The notes: generated from the letters alone by a model not told the origin. A DNA stretch of 64,000 bases from Bacillus cereus (GCF_025917685.1 NZ_CP089518.1:3845001-3909000), one strand, 5' to 3'; numbered from the stretch's first letter, positions 37,411 through 47,571 are shown. Program-made: numbers and translations.

Positions 37411-37446
37411 AAAACCTGAGACCGATTTCAAATCGACTCAGGTTTT
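37411..37446 (-). terminator. Terminator after ptsI
   Basis: AAAACCTGAG pairs with CTCAGGTTTT, with an inner CGATTT/AAATCG stem. It lies just downstream of the ptsI stop and also faces the frameshifted gene. Confidence 0.8.
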
Positions 37447-37452
37447 TTTTTA

Positions 37453-39165
37453 TTATATGCTTTTAACTAATTCAACAACTTCTTCAGCAGTTGACATTGT
37501 TAATGCTTTTTCTGCTAATGTTTCCATTTCTGCTTTTGACAATTTGCTTAATTGTGTTCTTGCAGGAAGGATAGATGTTGCACTCATACTGAACTCATCT
37601 AAGCCTAATCCTAATAATAATGGGATAGCAAGTGAATCTCCCGCCATCTCACCACACATACCAGCCCATTTGCCCTCTTTATGAGCAGCGTCGATAACCA
37701 TTTTTACAAGACGTAAAATAGATGGGTTATATGGTTGGTATAAGTAAGCTACTTGTTCGTTCATACGGTCCGCAGCCATTGTGTATTGGATTAAGTCGTT
37801 TGTTCCGATAGAGAAGAAATCAACTTCTTTTGCGAATTGATCTGCTAATACTGCTGAAGCTGGAATTTCAACCATCATACCAACTTCAATAGAATCAGAA
37901 ACAGTTGTACCCGCTTCTACAAGTTTTGCTTTCTCTTCTAATAAGATCGCTTTCGCTTGACGGAACTCATCAAGAGTTGCAATCATTGGGAACATAATTT
38001 TTAAGTTACCGTATACGCTAGCACGAAGTAATGCACGAAGTTGTGTACGGAACACATCTTGCTCATCAAGACATAAGCGAATTGCACGGTATCCTAAGAA
38101 TGGGTTCATTTCTTTTGGTAAATGTAAGTATGGAAGCTCTTTATCTCCACCGATGTCAAGTGTACGAACAACGACAGGTTGACCTTCTTTTACACCTTCA
38201 AGAACTGCTTTATACGCATCGAACTGCTCTTCTTCTGTTGGAAGATTGTCACGGCCCATGTATAAGAATTCTGTACGGTATAAACCAACGCCTTCTCCGC
38301 CATTATCGATAATACCTTGTACATCATTTGGTGTTCCGATATTAGCAACAAGCTCAACGTGATGTCCATCGCTTGTTACAGTAGCTTGGTCTTTTAATTT
38401 TGCCCATACAGCTTTTTGCTCTTCAAATTTCGCTTTCTTTTCTTCAAACGAACGAAGAGTTTCTTCTGATGGATTTACAATTACTTCTCCATCTAAACCG
38501 TCAATGATTACGATATCGCCGTTTTGGATTTTCTCCATAACAACTTTCGTACCAACAACAGCTGGAATTTCCATAGAACGAGCCATAATTGCAGAGTGAG
38601 ATGTACGTCCACCGATATCAGTTGTGAAACCTTTTGCATACTTACGGTTTAACTGAGCTGTATCAGATGGTGTTAAATCTTCAGCAATAATGATTACTTC
38701 TTCAGAAATTGTACCAGGATTTGAGAAGTTAATTCCTAGTAAATGTGCAAGAACGCGTTTTGTTACGTCGCGAATATCCGCAGCACGTTCTTTCATATAT
38801 TCGTTATCCATGTTTTCAAACATAGAAATAAACATTGATGCAACTTCATCCATTGCAAATTCAGCATTTACTTTTTCGCTATTTACTTTATCTTTTACTG
38901 GATTTACTAATTCCGGATCATTTAATACTAATAAATGTGCTTCAAAGATAGCAGCTTTATCAGCACCTAACTCAGCAAAAGCGTGGTCCTTAATAGCTTC
39001 TAGTTCAGATTTTGCTTTCTCAAGCGCAGCGTCTAAGCGTGCAATTTCAGCAGCTTCGTTCGTAATTGATTTCTTTTCAATGTTAAATTCAGGATTCTCA
39101 AGTCTGAAAGCCTTTGCAATAGCAATCCCACTTGATGCAGCGATCCCTTGGATATTAAGAGTCAT
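37453..39165 (-). CDS. ptsI: PTS enzyme I (PtsI)
   Basis: This is the first phosphocarrier of the sugar phosphotransferase system, 570 residues. It takes phosphate from phosphoenolpyruvate on the His in [19 protein letters not shown] (near 190) and hands it to HPr. The PEP-binding barrel shows [44 protein letters not shown], and [17 protein letters not shown], plus the active-site Cys in [11 protein letters not shown] near 500. The start overlaps the ptsH stop (TAATG). It ends the ptsG-ptsH-ptsI set. Confidence 0.96.
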   Translation of the reverse strand: MTLNIQGIAASSGIAIAKAFRLENPEFNIEKKSITNEAAEIARLDAALEKAKSELEAIKDHAFAELGADKAAIFEAHLLVLNDPELVNPVKDKVNSEKVNAEFAMDEVASMFISMFENMDNEYMKERAADIRDVTKRVLAHLLGINFSNPGTISEEVIIIAEDLTPSDTAQLNRKYAKGFTTDIGGRTSHSAIMARSMEIPAVVGTKVVMEKIQNGDIVIIDGLDGEVIVNPSEETLRSFEEKKAKFEEQKAVWAKLKDQATVTSDGHHVELVANIGTPNDVQGIIDNGGEGVGLYRTEFLYMGRDNLPTEEEQFDAYKAVLEGVKEGQPVVVRTLDIGGDKELPYLHLPKEMNPFLGYRAIRLCLDEQDVFRTQLRALLRASVYGNLKIMFPMIATLDEFRQAKAILLEEKAKLVEAGTTVSDSIEVGMMVEIPASAVLADQFAKEVDFFSIGTNDLIQYTMAADRMNEQVAYLYQPYNPSILRLVKMVIDAAHKEGKWAGMCGEMAGDSLAIPLLLGLGLDEFSMSATSILPARTQLSKLSKAEMETLAEKALTMSTAEEVVELVKSI

Positions 39166-39428
39166 TATTCTCCTAATCCTTCGTTTTTCATAGTTTCTTC
39201 GATAGCTGCTAGTGCTTGAGCTGCATCATCACCATTTGCAGTGATCTTAATTTCCGCGCCTTGTTGAATTCCTAAAGACATAACACCCATGATTGATTTT
39301 AAGTTAACGTTTTTTCCGTTATACTCTAAGTTAATGTCAGAACCAAATTTGCTTGCAGTGTTTACAAGTAGAGTTGCTGGACGAGCATGAATTCCTGAAT
39401 CGCTAGTTACTTTAAAGATTTTTTCCAT
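39165..39428 (-). CDS. ptsH: Phosphocarrier protein HPr (PtsH)
   Basis: HPr of 87 residues. The catalytic His lies in [10 protein letters not shown] at residue 14, equivalent to His15 of the B. subtilis protein, which has one more residue at its start. The regulatory Ser in [12 protein letters not shown] is residue 45, equivalent to Ser46, the target of HPr kinase and the basis of CcpA control. The ATG follows AAAGGAGAT. It is coupled to ptsI by an overlapping stop and start. Upstream lies an unusual long hairpin and then ptsG. Confidence 0.96.
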   Translation of the reverse strand: MEKIFKVTSDSGIHARPATLLVNTASKFGSDINLEYNGKNVNLKSIMGVMSLGIQQGAEIKITANGDDAAQALAAIEETMKNEGLGE

Positions 39429-39498
39429 GATAATTTATCTCCTTTAAATTACGTATTTTTTTAGTTGTATAGACGTGAGTACTACATCATCTATTGTA

Positions 39499-39538
39499 TA
39501 TAATAGGCGATGTTCGGTCAACCACATCGCCTATTATA
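39499..39538. repeat. 15-bp perfect hairpin between ptsG and ptsH
   Basis: TATAATAGGCGATGT at 39499-39513 pairs perfectly with 39524-39538 around ten bases. No T-run follows on the ptsG strand, so it is not a classical terminator. It may be a partial stop or an RNA-processing and stability signal that sets the ptsG to ptsHI ratio. Confidence 0.6.
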
Positions 39539-39563
39539 ATTATAAACATTTTGCGTCAAATTC

Positions 39564-41627
39564 CTATTGAATGTCAATAATAGCGTTTTCGCCCTTTTTA
39601 ACATTTCCATCTTTTTTCAATTCGACTTGTTGCCCTTGTTGTAAATTCGTAAAGACGATTGGTGTAATAATAGATGGTGCATTTTCTTTTACAAATGCAA
39701 GATCTACTTTTAATAATGGTTGTCCTTGCTTCACTTTATCACCTTGTGCTATAAGCGCTTCAAAGCCTTCACCATTTAATTTTACAGTATCAATACCAAA
39801 GTGGATTAAAATTTCTTTTCCACCTTCAGACTGAATACCAATCGCATGTTTTGTAGGGAATACATTTACAATCTCACCATTAACTGGAGAAACTACTGTT
39901 CCTTCTGTTGGCTCAATCGCAAATCCATCTCCCATCATTTTCCCTGAGAATACTTGGTCAGGTACTTCTGTAATCGGTAAGATTTTCCCTTCAATTGGTG
40001 AAACGATTGTTTCATTTTCATCAACTTGTTGAGGAGTTTCTTCCACTTTTACAGGCTCTTCTTTTTCAACATGAGGTGTACGACCTGACATAATATCATG
40101 AATTTGTGATTTTAATGTGTCAGATTTCGGTCCAAAAATAGCTTGAATGTTATTTCCAACTTCAAGTACACCAGCTGCTCCAAGCTCTTTTAAGCGGTCT
40201 TTATTTACATTCTTTTGTTCGTTAACTTGTACACGTAAACGAGTAATACAAGCATCTAAAGAAGCGATGTTTTCTTTACCACCAAGTGCTACTAATACTT
40301 CACGTGGAAGTTCACCTGCTTCTGTTTTTCCTGCACCGTCATTCGCATTTGCTACTTCACGACCAGGTGTTTTTAAATCCCATTTACGGATTGCAAAGCG
40401 GAATCCGAAGTAGTAAATAACTGCTAGTACAAGACCAACAATAATTACCCACCACCATGCTGTACGGCCTGGTAGTACACCGAATAAGATAAAGTCGATT
40501 AAACCACCAGAGAATGTCATACCAATTTTAACACCTAAAATTTGCATTGTCATAAATGATAGACCAGCGAATACTGCGTGAATTCCGAATAATACTGGTG
40601 CTACGAATAAGAATGAAAATTCAAGTGGTTCTGTAATACCTGTTAAGAAAGATGTTAATGCAGCAGATCCTAAAATACCAGCTGCTAATTTTTTATTTTC
40701 TGGACGTGCTTCATGGTACATTGCTAAAGCGGCAGCTGGAAGACCGAACATCATGAACGGATACTTACCAGTTGTAAATGTACCTGCTGTTAATTCCACA
40801 CCATCTTTTAACTGTGCCATAAAGATTTTTTGGTCACCGCGGATTAATTCGCCAGCTGCATTTGTATACTGACCGAATTCGAACCAGAACGGTGAATAGA
40901 AAATATGATGTAATCCAAATGGAATTAATGAACGTTCGATTAAACCGAATATAAATGCTGCTAACGTTCTATTTGCATCAATCATTTGATGTGAGAACGT
41001 ATTTAAGCCACCTTGAATGTATGGCCAAACGAAGCACATGATAATACCTACTACTAAAGAGAATGTTGCAGTTGCGATCGGTACGAAACGCTTACCTGCA
41101 AAGAAACCTAAGTATGATGGTAATTCAATGTTGAAGTATTTATTATAGCAATATGCAGCTACTATCCCGACGATAATACCACCAAATACTCCTGTTTGTA
41201 GCGTTGGAATTCCTAATACGTTTGCATATGCTGGATCTGCAAATCCAATTTTCACTGGATCTGTTCCAGAACTTGTTACCTTCACTAGCTTATCTACTTC
41301 TAAGAACACACTCATCGTTTTGTTCATAATTAAGTAGCCGACGAATGCTGCTAAACCAGCTACTCCGTCTCCACCAGCTAAACCGATTGCTACCCCAACT
41401 GCGAATAATAATGCAAGGTTAGCGAAAATAATATCACCCGATTGTTCCATAATTTTTGCAACCATTACGAACCAATCTGCTTTTAAAGCAGGAATAACAT
41501 TTGTTAACTGTGGATTTTGAAATGCATTACCAAATCCAAGTAAAATACCTGCTGCCGGTAAAATCGCTACTGGAAGCATGAGCGCTTTTCCGACTTTTTG
41601 AAGAACACCAAAGATCTTCTTAAACAT
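39564..41627 (-). CDS. ptsG: Glucose PTS permease EIICBA (PtsG)
   Basis: This glucose-specific permease imports and phosphorylates glucose. The 687 residues are ordered IIC (membrane, 1 to about 400, with [17 protein letters not shown] and [12 protein letters not shown]), IIB (Cys in [11 protein letters not shown] near 460) and IIA (His in [12 protein letters not shown] near 615) after a linker rich in Glu, Val and Pro. I use [12 protein letters not shown] as the start because AGGAAGGG precedes it; 46 more in-frame codons upstream belong to the RNA leader with its antiterminator. Expression depends on GlcT, encoded just upstream. Confidence 0.95.
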   Translation of the reverse strand: MFKKIFGVLQKVGKALMLPVAILPAAGILLGFGNAFQNPQLTNVIPALKADWFVMVAKIMEQSGDIIFANLALLFAVGVAIGLAGGDGVAGLAAFVGYLIMNKTMSVFLEVDKLVKVTSSGTDPVKIGFADPAYANVLGIPTLQTGVFGGIIVGIVAAYCYNKYFNIELPSYLGFFAGKRFVPIATATFSLVVGIIMCFVWPYIQGGLNTFSHQMIDANRTLAAFIFGLIERSLIPFGLHHIFYSPFWFEFGQYTNAAGELIRGDQKIFMAQLKDGVELTAGTFTTGKYPFMMFGLPAAALAMYHEARPENKKLAAGILGSAALTSFLTGITEPLEFSFLFVAPVLFGIHAVFAGLSFMTMQILGVKIGMTFSGGLIDFILFGVLPGRTAWWWVIIVGLVLAVIYYFGFRFAIRKWDLKTPGREVANANDGAGKTEAGELPREVLVALGGKENIASLDACITRLRVQVNEQKNVNKDRLKELGAAGVLEVGNNIQAIFGPKSDTLKSQIHDIMSGRTPHVEKEEPVKVEETPQQVDENETIVSPIEGKILPITEVPDQVFSGKMMGDGFAIEPTEGTVVSPVNGEIVNVFPTKHAIGIQSEGGKEILIHFGIDTVKLNGEGFEALIAQGDKVKQGQPLLKVDLAFVKENAPSIITPIVFTNLQQGQQVELKKDGNVKKGENAIIDIQ

Positions 41628-41679
41628 GGAAACCCTTCCTCTCTTATCTATATTGATACTTTTCGACAAACGCCAAAAA

Positions 41680-41795
41680 GGCATGAGGAAAAAAAAGATA
41701 GAACGATAGCTATACAAAGGGTAGTATGTCCCTTTATTTAGCTTACATTCCCAACTTCTCTCCACTCATGCCTGATCGAATCAGTAACACGTGTC
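41680..41795 (-). promoter_or_regulatory. GlcT-responsive antiterminator (RAT) and overlapping terminator in the ptsG leader
   Basis: On the minus strand CACGTGTTACTGATTCGATC (from 41793) followed by AGGCATGAG fits the GlcT RNA antiterminator seen before Bacillus ptsG. Its last eight bases, GGCATGAG (41772-41765), pair with CTCATGCC at 41687-41680, which is followed by TTTTT. The two structures exclude each other, so GlcT bound to the RAT would allow read-through into ptsG. Confidence 0.85.
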
Positions 41796-41830
41796 AAAAA
41801 TAGGATTACGTATAAGTTCACTATAATTAA

Positions 41831-41844
41831 GGCAAACGTTTTCG
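41831..41844. promoter_or_regulatory. cre-like site in the ptsG leader region
   Basis: GGCAAACGTTTTCG is an imperfect palindrome close to the cre consensus. It lies about 45 bases downstream of the expected ptsG start point, where a bound CcpA-type protein would act as a roadblock. Confidence 0.5.
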
Positions 41845-41885
41845 TTACTTACCTTAATGTGTTTGTCGAATTTTGTATAACTTTG

Positions 41886-41922
41886 CAATAGTTATTATAC
41901 ATAACTATTGTAAGCGATTCAA
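41886..41922 (-). promoter_or_regulatory. Candidate ptsG promoter inside a perfect palindrome
   Basis: TTGAAT (41922-41917) and TATAAT (41899-41894) are spaced by 17 bases on the minus strand. The -10 box lies in the 10-bp perfect inverted repeat CAATAGTTAT/ATAACTATTG (41886-41910). A protein bound there would block the polymerase. The repeat has no T-run after it. Confidence 0.6.
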
Positions 41923-41967
41923 TCATTTTTTTTAACGTTTTCATTTTAGACAAAAATATATGTCTTT

Positions 41968-42816
41968 TTACACATGTTCTGCTTTCACTAATCGTTGTAA
42001 ATGCATCGTTAAATAAATACTCTCCGCTTCATATACAGGGAGTTGCAATTCTTTCTGCATTACTTTGACTAGTTTCCACGCCAAATTATAACAAACTGGA
42101 TATTCCAACTTTAATAAATCAGCAAAACTTTGTGCTTCTTCTACTTTTTCTCCTTTTTTCACCCGCTCAATAGCATATTGTAAATGGCGAATAAGGCGTA
42201 AATAATGAATGCTTTCTTGGTCTAATGTAATTTGTAAGCTTGTCTCAATTAAAGACACAAGTTGTGCAATAAGACGGGAATTTTGATTAACAGAAGATAA
42301 ATCAGAGTTTGTAAGCGAGCTGTAAATGTGAAGTGCGATAAAGCCAACTTCCCCTTCTGGCAATGTAATTTGCAAACGAGAATTTAAAAGTTGCACAACG
42401 CCTTCAGCAATTTCATATTCCTCTGGATATAGCATTTTCGTTTCAACTAAAAAAGGATTATCTATTGTAAGTCCTTGTTTCAGCCTTTTAATTGCAAAAG
42501 AAATATGATCTGTTAAAGCGATATGAATATGTTCATTTAATGGAGATTCCGCTTTTTCTTGAATATATAACATAATATCATTCATCAATTCAATTAGCTT
42601 TTCACTCACATGTGGTACTAAAAGTTTGTATTGTTCTCGATCACGTTCATTTTTTAAAACAAACATTTTCTCAATTTGTTCTTGCTCCAACACATCTTCA
42701 GCCTTTTTCCCAAATCCAATTCCTTTACCGATCACTACTACTTCCTCGTGTTCAGGATGGCTAGCAATGATGACATTATTATTTAAAACTTTTTTAATTT
42801 CTAGATAATTACTCAT
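41968..42816 (-). CDS. glcT: PtsG antiterminator GlcT (BglG family)
   Basis: This RNA-binding antiterminator of 282 residues has an N-terminal co-antiterminator domain (residues 1-60: MSNYLEIKKVLNNNVIIAS and GKGIGFGKKAEDVLEQEQIEKMF) and two PTS regulation domains. PRD1 carries His in HIHIALTDHISFAIKR and FIALHIYSSL. PRD2 carries His in YLRLIRHLQYAIERV and YLTMHLQRL. Phosphorylation of these by PtsG and HPr sets its activity. The gene precedes ptsG on the same strand, and the RAT element it should bind is in the ptsG leader. The ATG follows GAGGGTGGTG. Confidence 0.93.
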   Translation of the reverse strand: MSNYLEIKKVLNNNVIIASHPEHEEVVVIGKGIGFGKKAEDVLEQEQIEKMFVLKNERDREQYKLLVPHVSEKLIELMNDIMLYIQEKAESPLNEHIHIALTDHISFAIKRLKQGLTIDNPFLVETKMLYPEEYEIAEGVVQLLNSRLQITLPEGEVGFIALHIYSSLTNSDLSSVNQNSRLIAQLVSLIETSLQITLDQESIHYLRLIRHLQYAIERVKKGEKVEEAQSFADLLKLEYPVCYNLAWKLVKVMQKELQLPVYEAESIYLTMHLQRLVKAEHV

Positions 42817-42981
42817 ATAACACCACCCTCGTACTTAAATAGCCTGCTTTTATGTTACAGAATATTCTTCTTTGTCGTCAATGTAAAACATCTACCATTT
42901 AATAAAAATTCATTTTTTAGACATGTTTATATATGATGCGTATAATGTAAGAGCAACTGTACATAGAAAGGAGATAGCAAC

Positions 42982-43788
42982 ATGATTAAAATGTTTGTAA
43001 GTGATATCGATGGTACAATGATGCAACACGGAGGTCTTATCGACGAACAGGATGTTATGGCCCTACGCAGTTTAGCTGAACAAAATGTAATTCTTTGTTT
43101 CGCTTCAGGAAGACTTGATAATGAAATTGCAGATTTGATGAAGGCAGTTAATACAAATTTCCACCGCATTAGTGTGAATGGTGTATTTGTGTATACAAAC
43201 GATAATAAACAACTACTATCCGCTACATTCGACTCTAGTATTTTACCTGATTTATTAGCGATGACAAAAGAAGATCCTTACTTCCGTTATGTAAGCGATG
43301 AACATAATTACTACATTGAAGAGAAGACACCTTTTATACATGAGTTAGAAAAACAAATAACAATGACTTCTATTGAAGAACCAAATTTATTACAAAAAAT
43401 TGATGATACCATTTATCCAAATAAAATTTCTGTCGGTGGAACGAAAGAGGATTTACAAGTTCTTCAGGAAAAGATTGACGAAAAATTCACTGGAAAAGTT
43501 AGTACTTTCATTTCAGCAGAACAATGTTTAGATGTGATGCCACCAAATATTAGTAAAGGTTCTGCTATTTCTATTTTATTAAAAGAATTTCAAATACAAC
43601 CAGAGGAAGTTGCTTGTATAGGGGATTCTTATAATGATATTCCAATGTTTTCTTTAACTCCTCACAGTTTTGCTATGTCTCAAGCAGATGAGGCAGTAAA
43701 AAAGCATGCTCACTATGTAGTAGATACAGTCAAGGATGCTGTTAACCACGTGATTGCTCATAATAAAAATACGACTCGCTCCTTATAA
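42982..43788 (+). CDS. Cof-type HAD sugar-phosphate phosphatase (268 aa)
   Basis: This HAD-superfamily phosphatase has motif I in VSDIDGTMMQHGG (residues 7-19), motif II in CFASGRLDNEI, a type II cap in the middle, the Lys in NISKGSAISILL, and motif IV in CIGDSYNDIPMF near residue 215. It belongs to the Cof/YidA class that hydrolyses sugar phosphates and pyridoxal phosphate. The ATG follows AAAGGAGAT. It has a relative in this window at 52398. The true substrate is not known. It is placed divergently from glcT and convergent with nagR. Confidence 0.87.
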   Translation: MIKMFVSDIDGTMMQHGGLIDEQDVMALRSLAEQNVILCFASGRLDNEIADLMKAVNTNFHRISVNGVFVYTNDNKQLLSATFDSSILPDLLAMTKEDPYFRYVSDEHNYYIEEKTPFIHELEKQITMTSIEEPNLLQKIDDTIYPNKISVGGTKEDLQVLQEKIDEKFTGKVSTFISAEQCLDVMPPNISKGSAISILLKEFQIQPEEVACIGDSYNDIPMFSLTPHSFAMSQADEAVKKHAHYVVDTVKDAVNHVIAHNKNTTRSL

Positions 43789-43805
43789 GGATGAGTCGTA
43801 TTTTT
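43765..43805 (+). terminator. Terminator after the HAD phosphatase gene
   Basis: AAAAATACGACTC and GAGTCGTATTTTT form a 13-bp stem overlapping the stop codon. Confidence 0.82.
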
Positions 43806-43861
43806 ATTTCTTTACATGTTGAAAACATCAAAGTTCACTGTACTTCACAAACTGAAATATA

Positions 43862-44593
43862 TTACTTGTTACGTGCGATGTTCGTAATAAACTTATAACG
43901 GTCACCACGATAAATACATTTCACATACTCTAACGGTAACTCACCTTCTGAATAAGACCATTGACGCATTACAAGTACAGGCGCCTTTTTAGGAATATGC
44001 AGATGTTCAGCTTCGTTATCCGTTGCAATTGAAGCCTCAATTGACTGAGTAGCGCGAACTAGCTTAAAGCCCAGTTTTTTCTCTAAATGTTCATATAAAG
44101 ATTGTTGCAATATTTCTTCGTTAATATCTTTCACAAGAGTTGGCGACAAATATGTCGTCTCAAATGCAATCGGTTCGTCATCAGCTAAGCGAGTACGCCT
44201 CACCTCATAAACCGATTCTCCCTCTTGTATTCTTAGCCGGTCTGCTATTTTAGCAGTAGCTGGAACTAGGCGGAAACTTAATAACTGGCTGCTCGGTTTC
44301 ATACCACGAGAAATCATATCTTCTGTGAATCCCGTCATCCCTTGCAACTTTTGCTCCACTTTCGGAAGTTGGACGAACGTTCCAATTCCACGCTTCCGGT
44401 ATAAATACCCTTGTTCCACTAAGTTATTAATTGCCTGTCTGATTGTCATACGACTCACTTCGAACTTATCACAAAGTTCATTCTCAGATGGAATTTTATC
44501 TCCCGGCTTCCATTCGCCGTCCTCAATTAGCTGTTTCACCCACTCTTGAATCTGATAATAGATCGGAAATGGTGAATACTTGTCGATGTTCAT
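43862..44593 (-). CDS. nagR: GntR-family N-acetylglucosamine regulator NagR
   Basis: This HutC-subfamily GntR repressor has 243 residues. The N-terminal winged helix reads [40 protein letters not shown], and the C-terminal effector domain (UTRA) begins near residue 85 ([19 protein letters not shown]). B. subtilis NagR (YvoA) senses GlcNAc-6-phosphate or glucosamine-6-phosphate. The start ATG lies inside nagB: the two genes overlap by 71 bases in different frames, with GAGG nine bases before. It completes nagA-nagB-nagR and should repress that operon. Confidence 0.9.
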   Translation of the reverse strand: MNIDKYSPFPIYYQIQEWVKQLIEDGEWKPGDKIPSENELCDKFEVSRMTIRQAINNLVEQGYLYRKRGIGTFVQLPKVEQKLQGMTGFTEDMISRGMKPSSQLLSFRLVPATAKIADRLRIQEGESVYEVRRTRLADDEPIAFETTYLSPTLVKDINEEILQQSLYEHLEKKLGFKLVRATQSIEASIATDNEAEHLHIPKKAPVLVMRQWSYSEGELPLEYVKCIYRGDRYKFITNIARNK

Positions 44594-45311
44594 CAGCAAT
44601 CGCCTCACTGCATAAAGATAGAGCTTCTGGATCTGCGATTACGGTTACATTCGGATGACGTTGTAAAACTGTAGCAGGACACGCCTCACTATATTCACCT
44701 TGCAATAATTCTTTAATAGCTTCTGCCTTTTTAGATCCCATAGCAACAAGTAGAATTTGTTTCGCTTTCATAATGCTTCCAATTCCCATTGTAATCGCAT
44801 GAGTCGGCACATCTTCTTCATTTTCAAAGAAGCGAAGATTTGCTTGGCGTGTAGATTCTGTTAATTCCACAATGTTAGTTGGAGAATTAAATGGTGTTCC
44901 TGGCTCATTAAATCCGATGTGACCGTTTTCACCGATTCCAAGAATCTGTAAGTCAACTGGGTTAGCTGCTAGAATGCCTTCATAACGCTTGCACTCTTCC
45001 TCTAAATCACTTGCCATCCCGTTTGGTACATAAGTTTGTTTAAATGGAAGATGATCAAACAACTGTTCTTGCATGAAATAGTGATAGCTGTTTTTATCTT
45101 CATGTGGTAAATTTACGTACTCATCTAAGTTTACAGTGGTTGCATGACTTGTATCAAGTTTATTTTTTCGCATTTCTGCATAAATACCTAATGGAGAGCT
45201 TCCTGTAGCCATTCCTAATGTTGGATTTTCTTTTGATTTTACAACCCCTTCAATTAACTTATAACCTGCTTCTGCTAATTCTTCTGGAGTTTTTACAACA
45301 AGAATATTCAT
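44523..45311 (-). CDS. nagB: Glucosamine-6-phosphate deaminase NagB
   Basis: This enzyme turns glucosamine-6-phosphate into fructose-6-phosphate and ammonia. The 262 residues carry [25 protein letters not shown] (Asp near 67), the active-site stretch [18 protein letters not shown] (His near 138) and [20 protein letters not shown]. It lies four bases behind nagA, and its last 71 bases overlap nagR. The ATG follows GGAAGGGAAG. It links cell-wall amino-sugar use to glycolysis. Confidence 0.95.
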   Translation of the reverse strand: MNILVVKTPEELAEAGYKLIEGVVKSKENPTLGMATGSSPLGIYAEMRKNKLDTSHATTVNLDEYVNLPHEDKNSYHYFMQEQLFDHLPFKQTYVPNGMASDLEEECKRYEGILAANPVDLQILGIGENGHIGFNEPGTPFNSPTNIVELTESTRQANLRFFENEEDVPTHAITMGIGSIMKAKQILLVAMGSKKAEAIKELLQGEYSEACPATVLQRHPNVTVIADPEALSLCSEAIADEHRQVFTISDLLSDSRVGETAN

Positions 45312-45315
45312 TTAA

Positions 45316-46458
45316 TTACTTCCCTTCCTTCATATGAATTCCTAAACGCACCGTATCATATACATGTAATTCTTCAGTCATAACAACAAAGTCTGCATCT
45401 TTACCTACCGCTAACGCACCTTTATTATTTAATCCAAACTCTTTTGCTTGGTTAACCGATGTCATGAGTACTGCATCCTCGATTGAACATCCTGTAAATT
45501 CAATTACATTTCGGAAAGCTTGATCCATTTTCAAAATACTACCAGCTAACGTTCCATCTTCTAATCGGGCACTACCATCTTTTACATGTACTGGCTGTCC
45601 GCCAAGCTCATATAATCCATCTTCAAGACCTTTTGCACGCATTGCATCAGTAATGACACTTACTTTTTTTGGTCCTTTTAATTTATATGCTAATTTCACC
45701 ATATCAGGGTGAATATGAATACCATCTGTAATTACTTCAACCATTACATCTGGATTTAATAACACATGACCAACAACTCCTGGTTCACGGTGATGTAATC
45801 CACGCATTTGATTGTATAAATGTGTTGCATGTGTAATTTTTCTATTTTTCAGTTGTGCATCAATCGCATCTGTATGTCCCATTGTGCCAACAACGCCAGT
45901 TTCAGCAAGATACTGTTCAAACTCTAACGCACCTTCTTCTTCCGGCGCATATGTTACTAATTTAATTAGATTACCGCTTGCTTCCTGCCATTGTTTAAAT
46001 TGCTCGATACTTGCAGGAACAATATGTTCAAGTGGTTGTGCACCCGCACGTTTTTTTGAAACATATGGTCCTTCTAAGTGAATATATTCGAAATGTGCTC
46101 CCTTATCTTTCGCTTCCTTGGCAGCAGTTAACGCTGCTTCAATCGCTTCTGGAGCTTGTGTCATCGTTGTTGGGAAGTAAGTTGTAACTCCTTCTTTTAA
46201 CATTTCTTTACCAAGAGTTACTAATCCATCGCTATTTGCATCCATCGCATCAATATCGTATCCACCATGAATATGAACATCAATCATACCTGGAATCACA
46301 ATCTTCCCTGCCGCATCTAAAACAGTTTCATTTTCTTGTGATACATATTGAGCCATCAAACCAATTTCTTTAATTGTTTCTGCGTAACGAATAAATCCGT
46401 TTTCCACTACTTCTTGACCTGTATAAATTTTGGCATTGATGACAACTTGCGTTTTCAT
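45316..46458 (-). CDS. nagA: N-acetylglucosamine-6-phosphate deacetylase NagA
   Basis: This amidohydrolase removes the acetyl group from GlcNAc-6-phosphate. I use the ATG of MKTQVVINAKIYTG (380 residues), as AAAGGG is nine bases upstream; an ATG two codons earlier is too close to it. The metal and substrate blocks are PGMIDVHIHGGYDIDAMDA, HLEGPYVSKKRAGAQ, GHTDA, THLYNQMRGLHHREPG, and SVITDAMRAKG. It is first in the operon nagA-nagB-nagR. The promoter upstream holds a site that could be a NagR operator. Confidence 0.94.
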   Translation of the reverse strand: MKTQVVINAKIYTGQEVVENGFIRYAETIKEIGLMAQYVSQENETVLDAAGKIVIPGMIDVHIHGGYDIDAMDANSDGLVTLGKEMLKEGVTTYFPTTMTQAPEAIEAALTAAKEAKDKGAHFEYIHLEGPYVSKKRAGAQPLEHIVPASIEQFKQWQEASGNLIKLVTYAPEEEGALEFEQYLAETGVVGTMGHTDAIDAQLKNRKITHATHLYNQMRGLHHREPGVVGHVLLNPDVMVEVITDGIHIHPDMVKLAYKLKGPKKVSVITDAMRAKGLEDGLYELGGQPVHVKDGSARLEDGTLAGSILKMDQAFRNVIEFTGCSIEDAVLMTSVNQAKEFGLNNKGALAVGKDADFVVMTEELHVYDTVRLGIHMKEGK

Positions 46459-46519
46459 TTTCATCGACCCTTTCCCATGAAATACCTACTTGTTATTATT
46501 ACCTTATTCGCCTAATTCC

Positions 46520-46554
46520 ATCTTAATATACACACGAGTAGTTGTCTATACATT
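46520..46554 (-). promoter_or_regulatory. Promoter of nagABR with candidate NagR site
   Basis: TAGACA (46548-46543) and TAAGAT (46525-46520) at 17 bases form a SigA-type promoter. The -35 box lies in AATGTATAGACAACT (46554-46540), which resembles the dre operators of NagR (TTGGTATAGACCAA-like). The upstream 110 bases to the next gene are AT-rich with no gene. Confidence 0.5.
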
Positions 46555-46668
46555 CTAATGAAATTTCCTCTTTGTTCAGCAAAAAAGGAAATTAATTGTT
46601 TCTCTCTCAATTATAATATATGTTATTCATTTTTTCCAAAAAGGGAAAATAACCTCTTATATAATTAG

Positions 46669-47571
46669 TTACTTAAGTAATGGCATCAAGCCGCTCGACC
46701 ACATTGCAATATGTTCACCATCTGTTTCTATTTCTACTGTTCGTTTGTTTGTTCCATATAGCATTATACCGTGCTGTTTTAATCGTTTCACTACACTTTG
46801 GTGTGGATGCCCATACGGATTTCTACTCCCGTACGAAAGAATAGCGAATTGTGGATCTACTTTTTTCAAGAACGTTTCACTCGTTGAAGTATATGAGCCA
46901 TGATGCCCCACCTTTAATACATCTGCATGTACATCAAATTGCTCTAATATTTCATTTTCCGTCCGTACATCAGCATCACCCATTAATAAAAAGTCCGCTT
47001 TACCATAACGAATCTTTAACACAATTGAAGACTCGTTATTCTCATCTTTCGATTTTCCATTGTTCAATACTTGTATAGAAACATGTGGATCTAGCGGTAT
47101 GTATTGTCCTTCCTTCACTGGAATGAAAGGAATGCCCCTTTTTTTAATGTTATTTCGATACGTATGATAAGTAAATGAACTATATGTTTTTCCGCTATCT
47201 AATACGAGGGAAACTGGCATTTGCTCTACAATTGGAATAAGTCCTCCTATATGGTCCATATCAGGATGAGTACTTACAATTACATCTAAATGATTAATTC
47301 TTTTTTCAATTAGTTTTTGAATAATGACCTCTCCCGCTTCATAAGGACCTCCATCTATTAACATCGTTTGACCATTTGGCAATGTAATAAGTGTCGCATC
47401 ACCTTGTCCAACTTTTAAAAAACTCACTTTCATTTTACCAAAATGTTGCCGCTGCATATGTATAGAAGACGCAGTATGAATAGACATCATATATCTTTTA
47501 GCCGATGCGCTGTTTAACGAAAAACATAATAAAACAGAAACCAACAATAGAATATTCCGTACACCTCTCAT
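46669..47571 (-). CDS. Secreted metallo-beta-lactamase-fold hydrolase (ComEC C-terminal-like, 300 aa)
   Basis: I choose the start MRGVRNILLLVSVLLCFSLNSASA, preceded by AAAGGAGAC; this gives a signal peptide of about 24 residues and a secreted protein. The enzyme domain follows with FLKVGQGDATLITLPNGQTMLIDGG, the metal motif STHPDMDHIGG, LLMGDADVRTE and VGHHGSYTSTSETFL. This is the same order as the C-terminal domain of the DNA uptake protein ComEC, but without the membrane channel. The role is not known; an extracellular phosphoesterase or nuclease is possible. It stands between nagA and scpB on the same strand. Confidence 0.83.
   Translation of the reverse strand: MRGVRNILLLVSVLLCFSLNSASAKRYMMSIHTASSIHMQRQHFGKMKVSFLKVGQGDATLITLPNGQTMLIDGGPYEAGEVIIQKLIEKRINHLDVIVSTHPDMDHIGGLIPIVEQMPVSLVLDSGKTYSSFTYHTYRNNIKKRGIPFIPVKEGQYIPLDPHVSIQVLNNGKSKDENNESSIVLKIRYGKADFLLMGDADVRTENEILEQFDVHADVLKVGHHGSYTSTSETFLKKVDPQFAILSYGSRNPYGHPHQSVVKRLKQHGIMLYGTNKRTVEIETDGEHIAMWSSGLMPLLK

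Noticed and set aside
41628..41765. 46-codon N-terminal extension of PtsG
   Set aside because: It lies in the antiterminator and terminator of the leader; a good ribosome site exists at the inner ATG.
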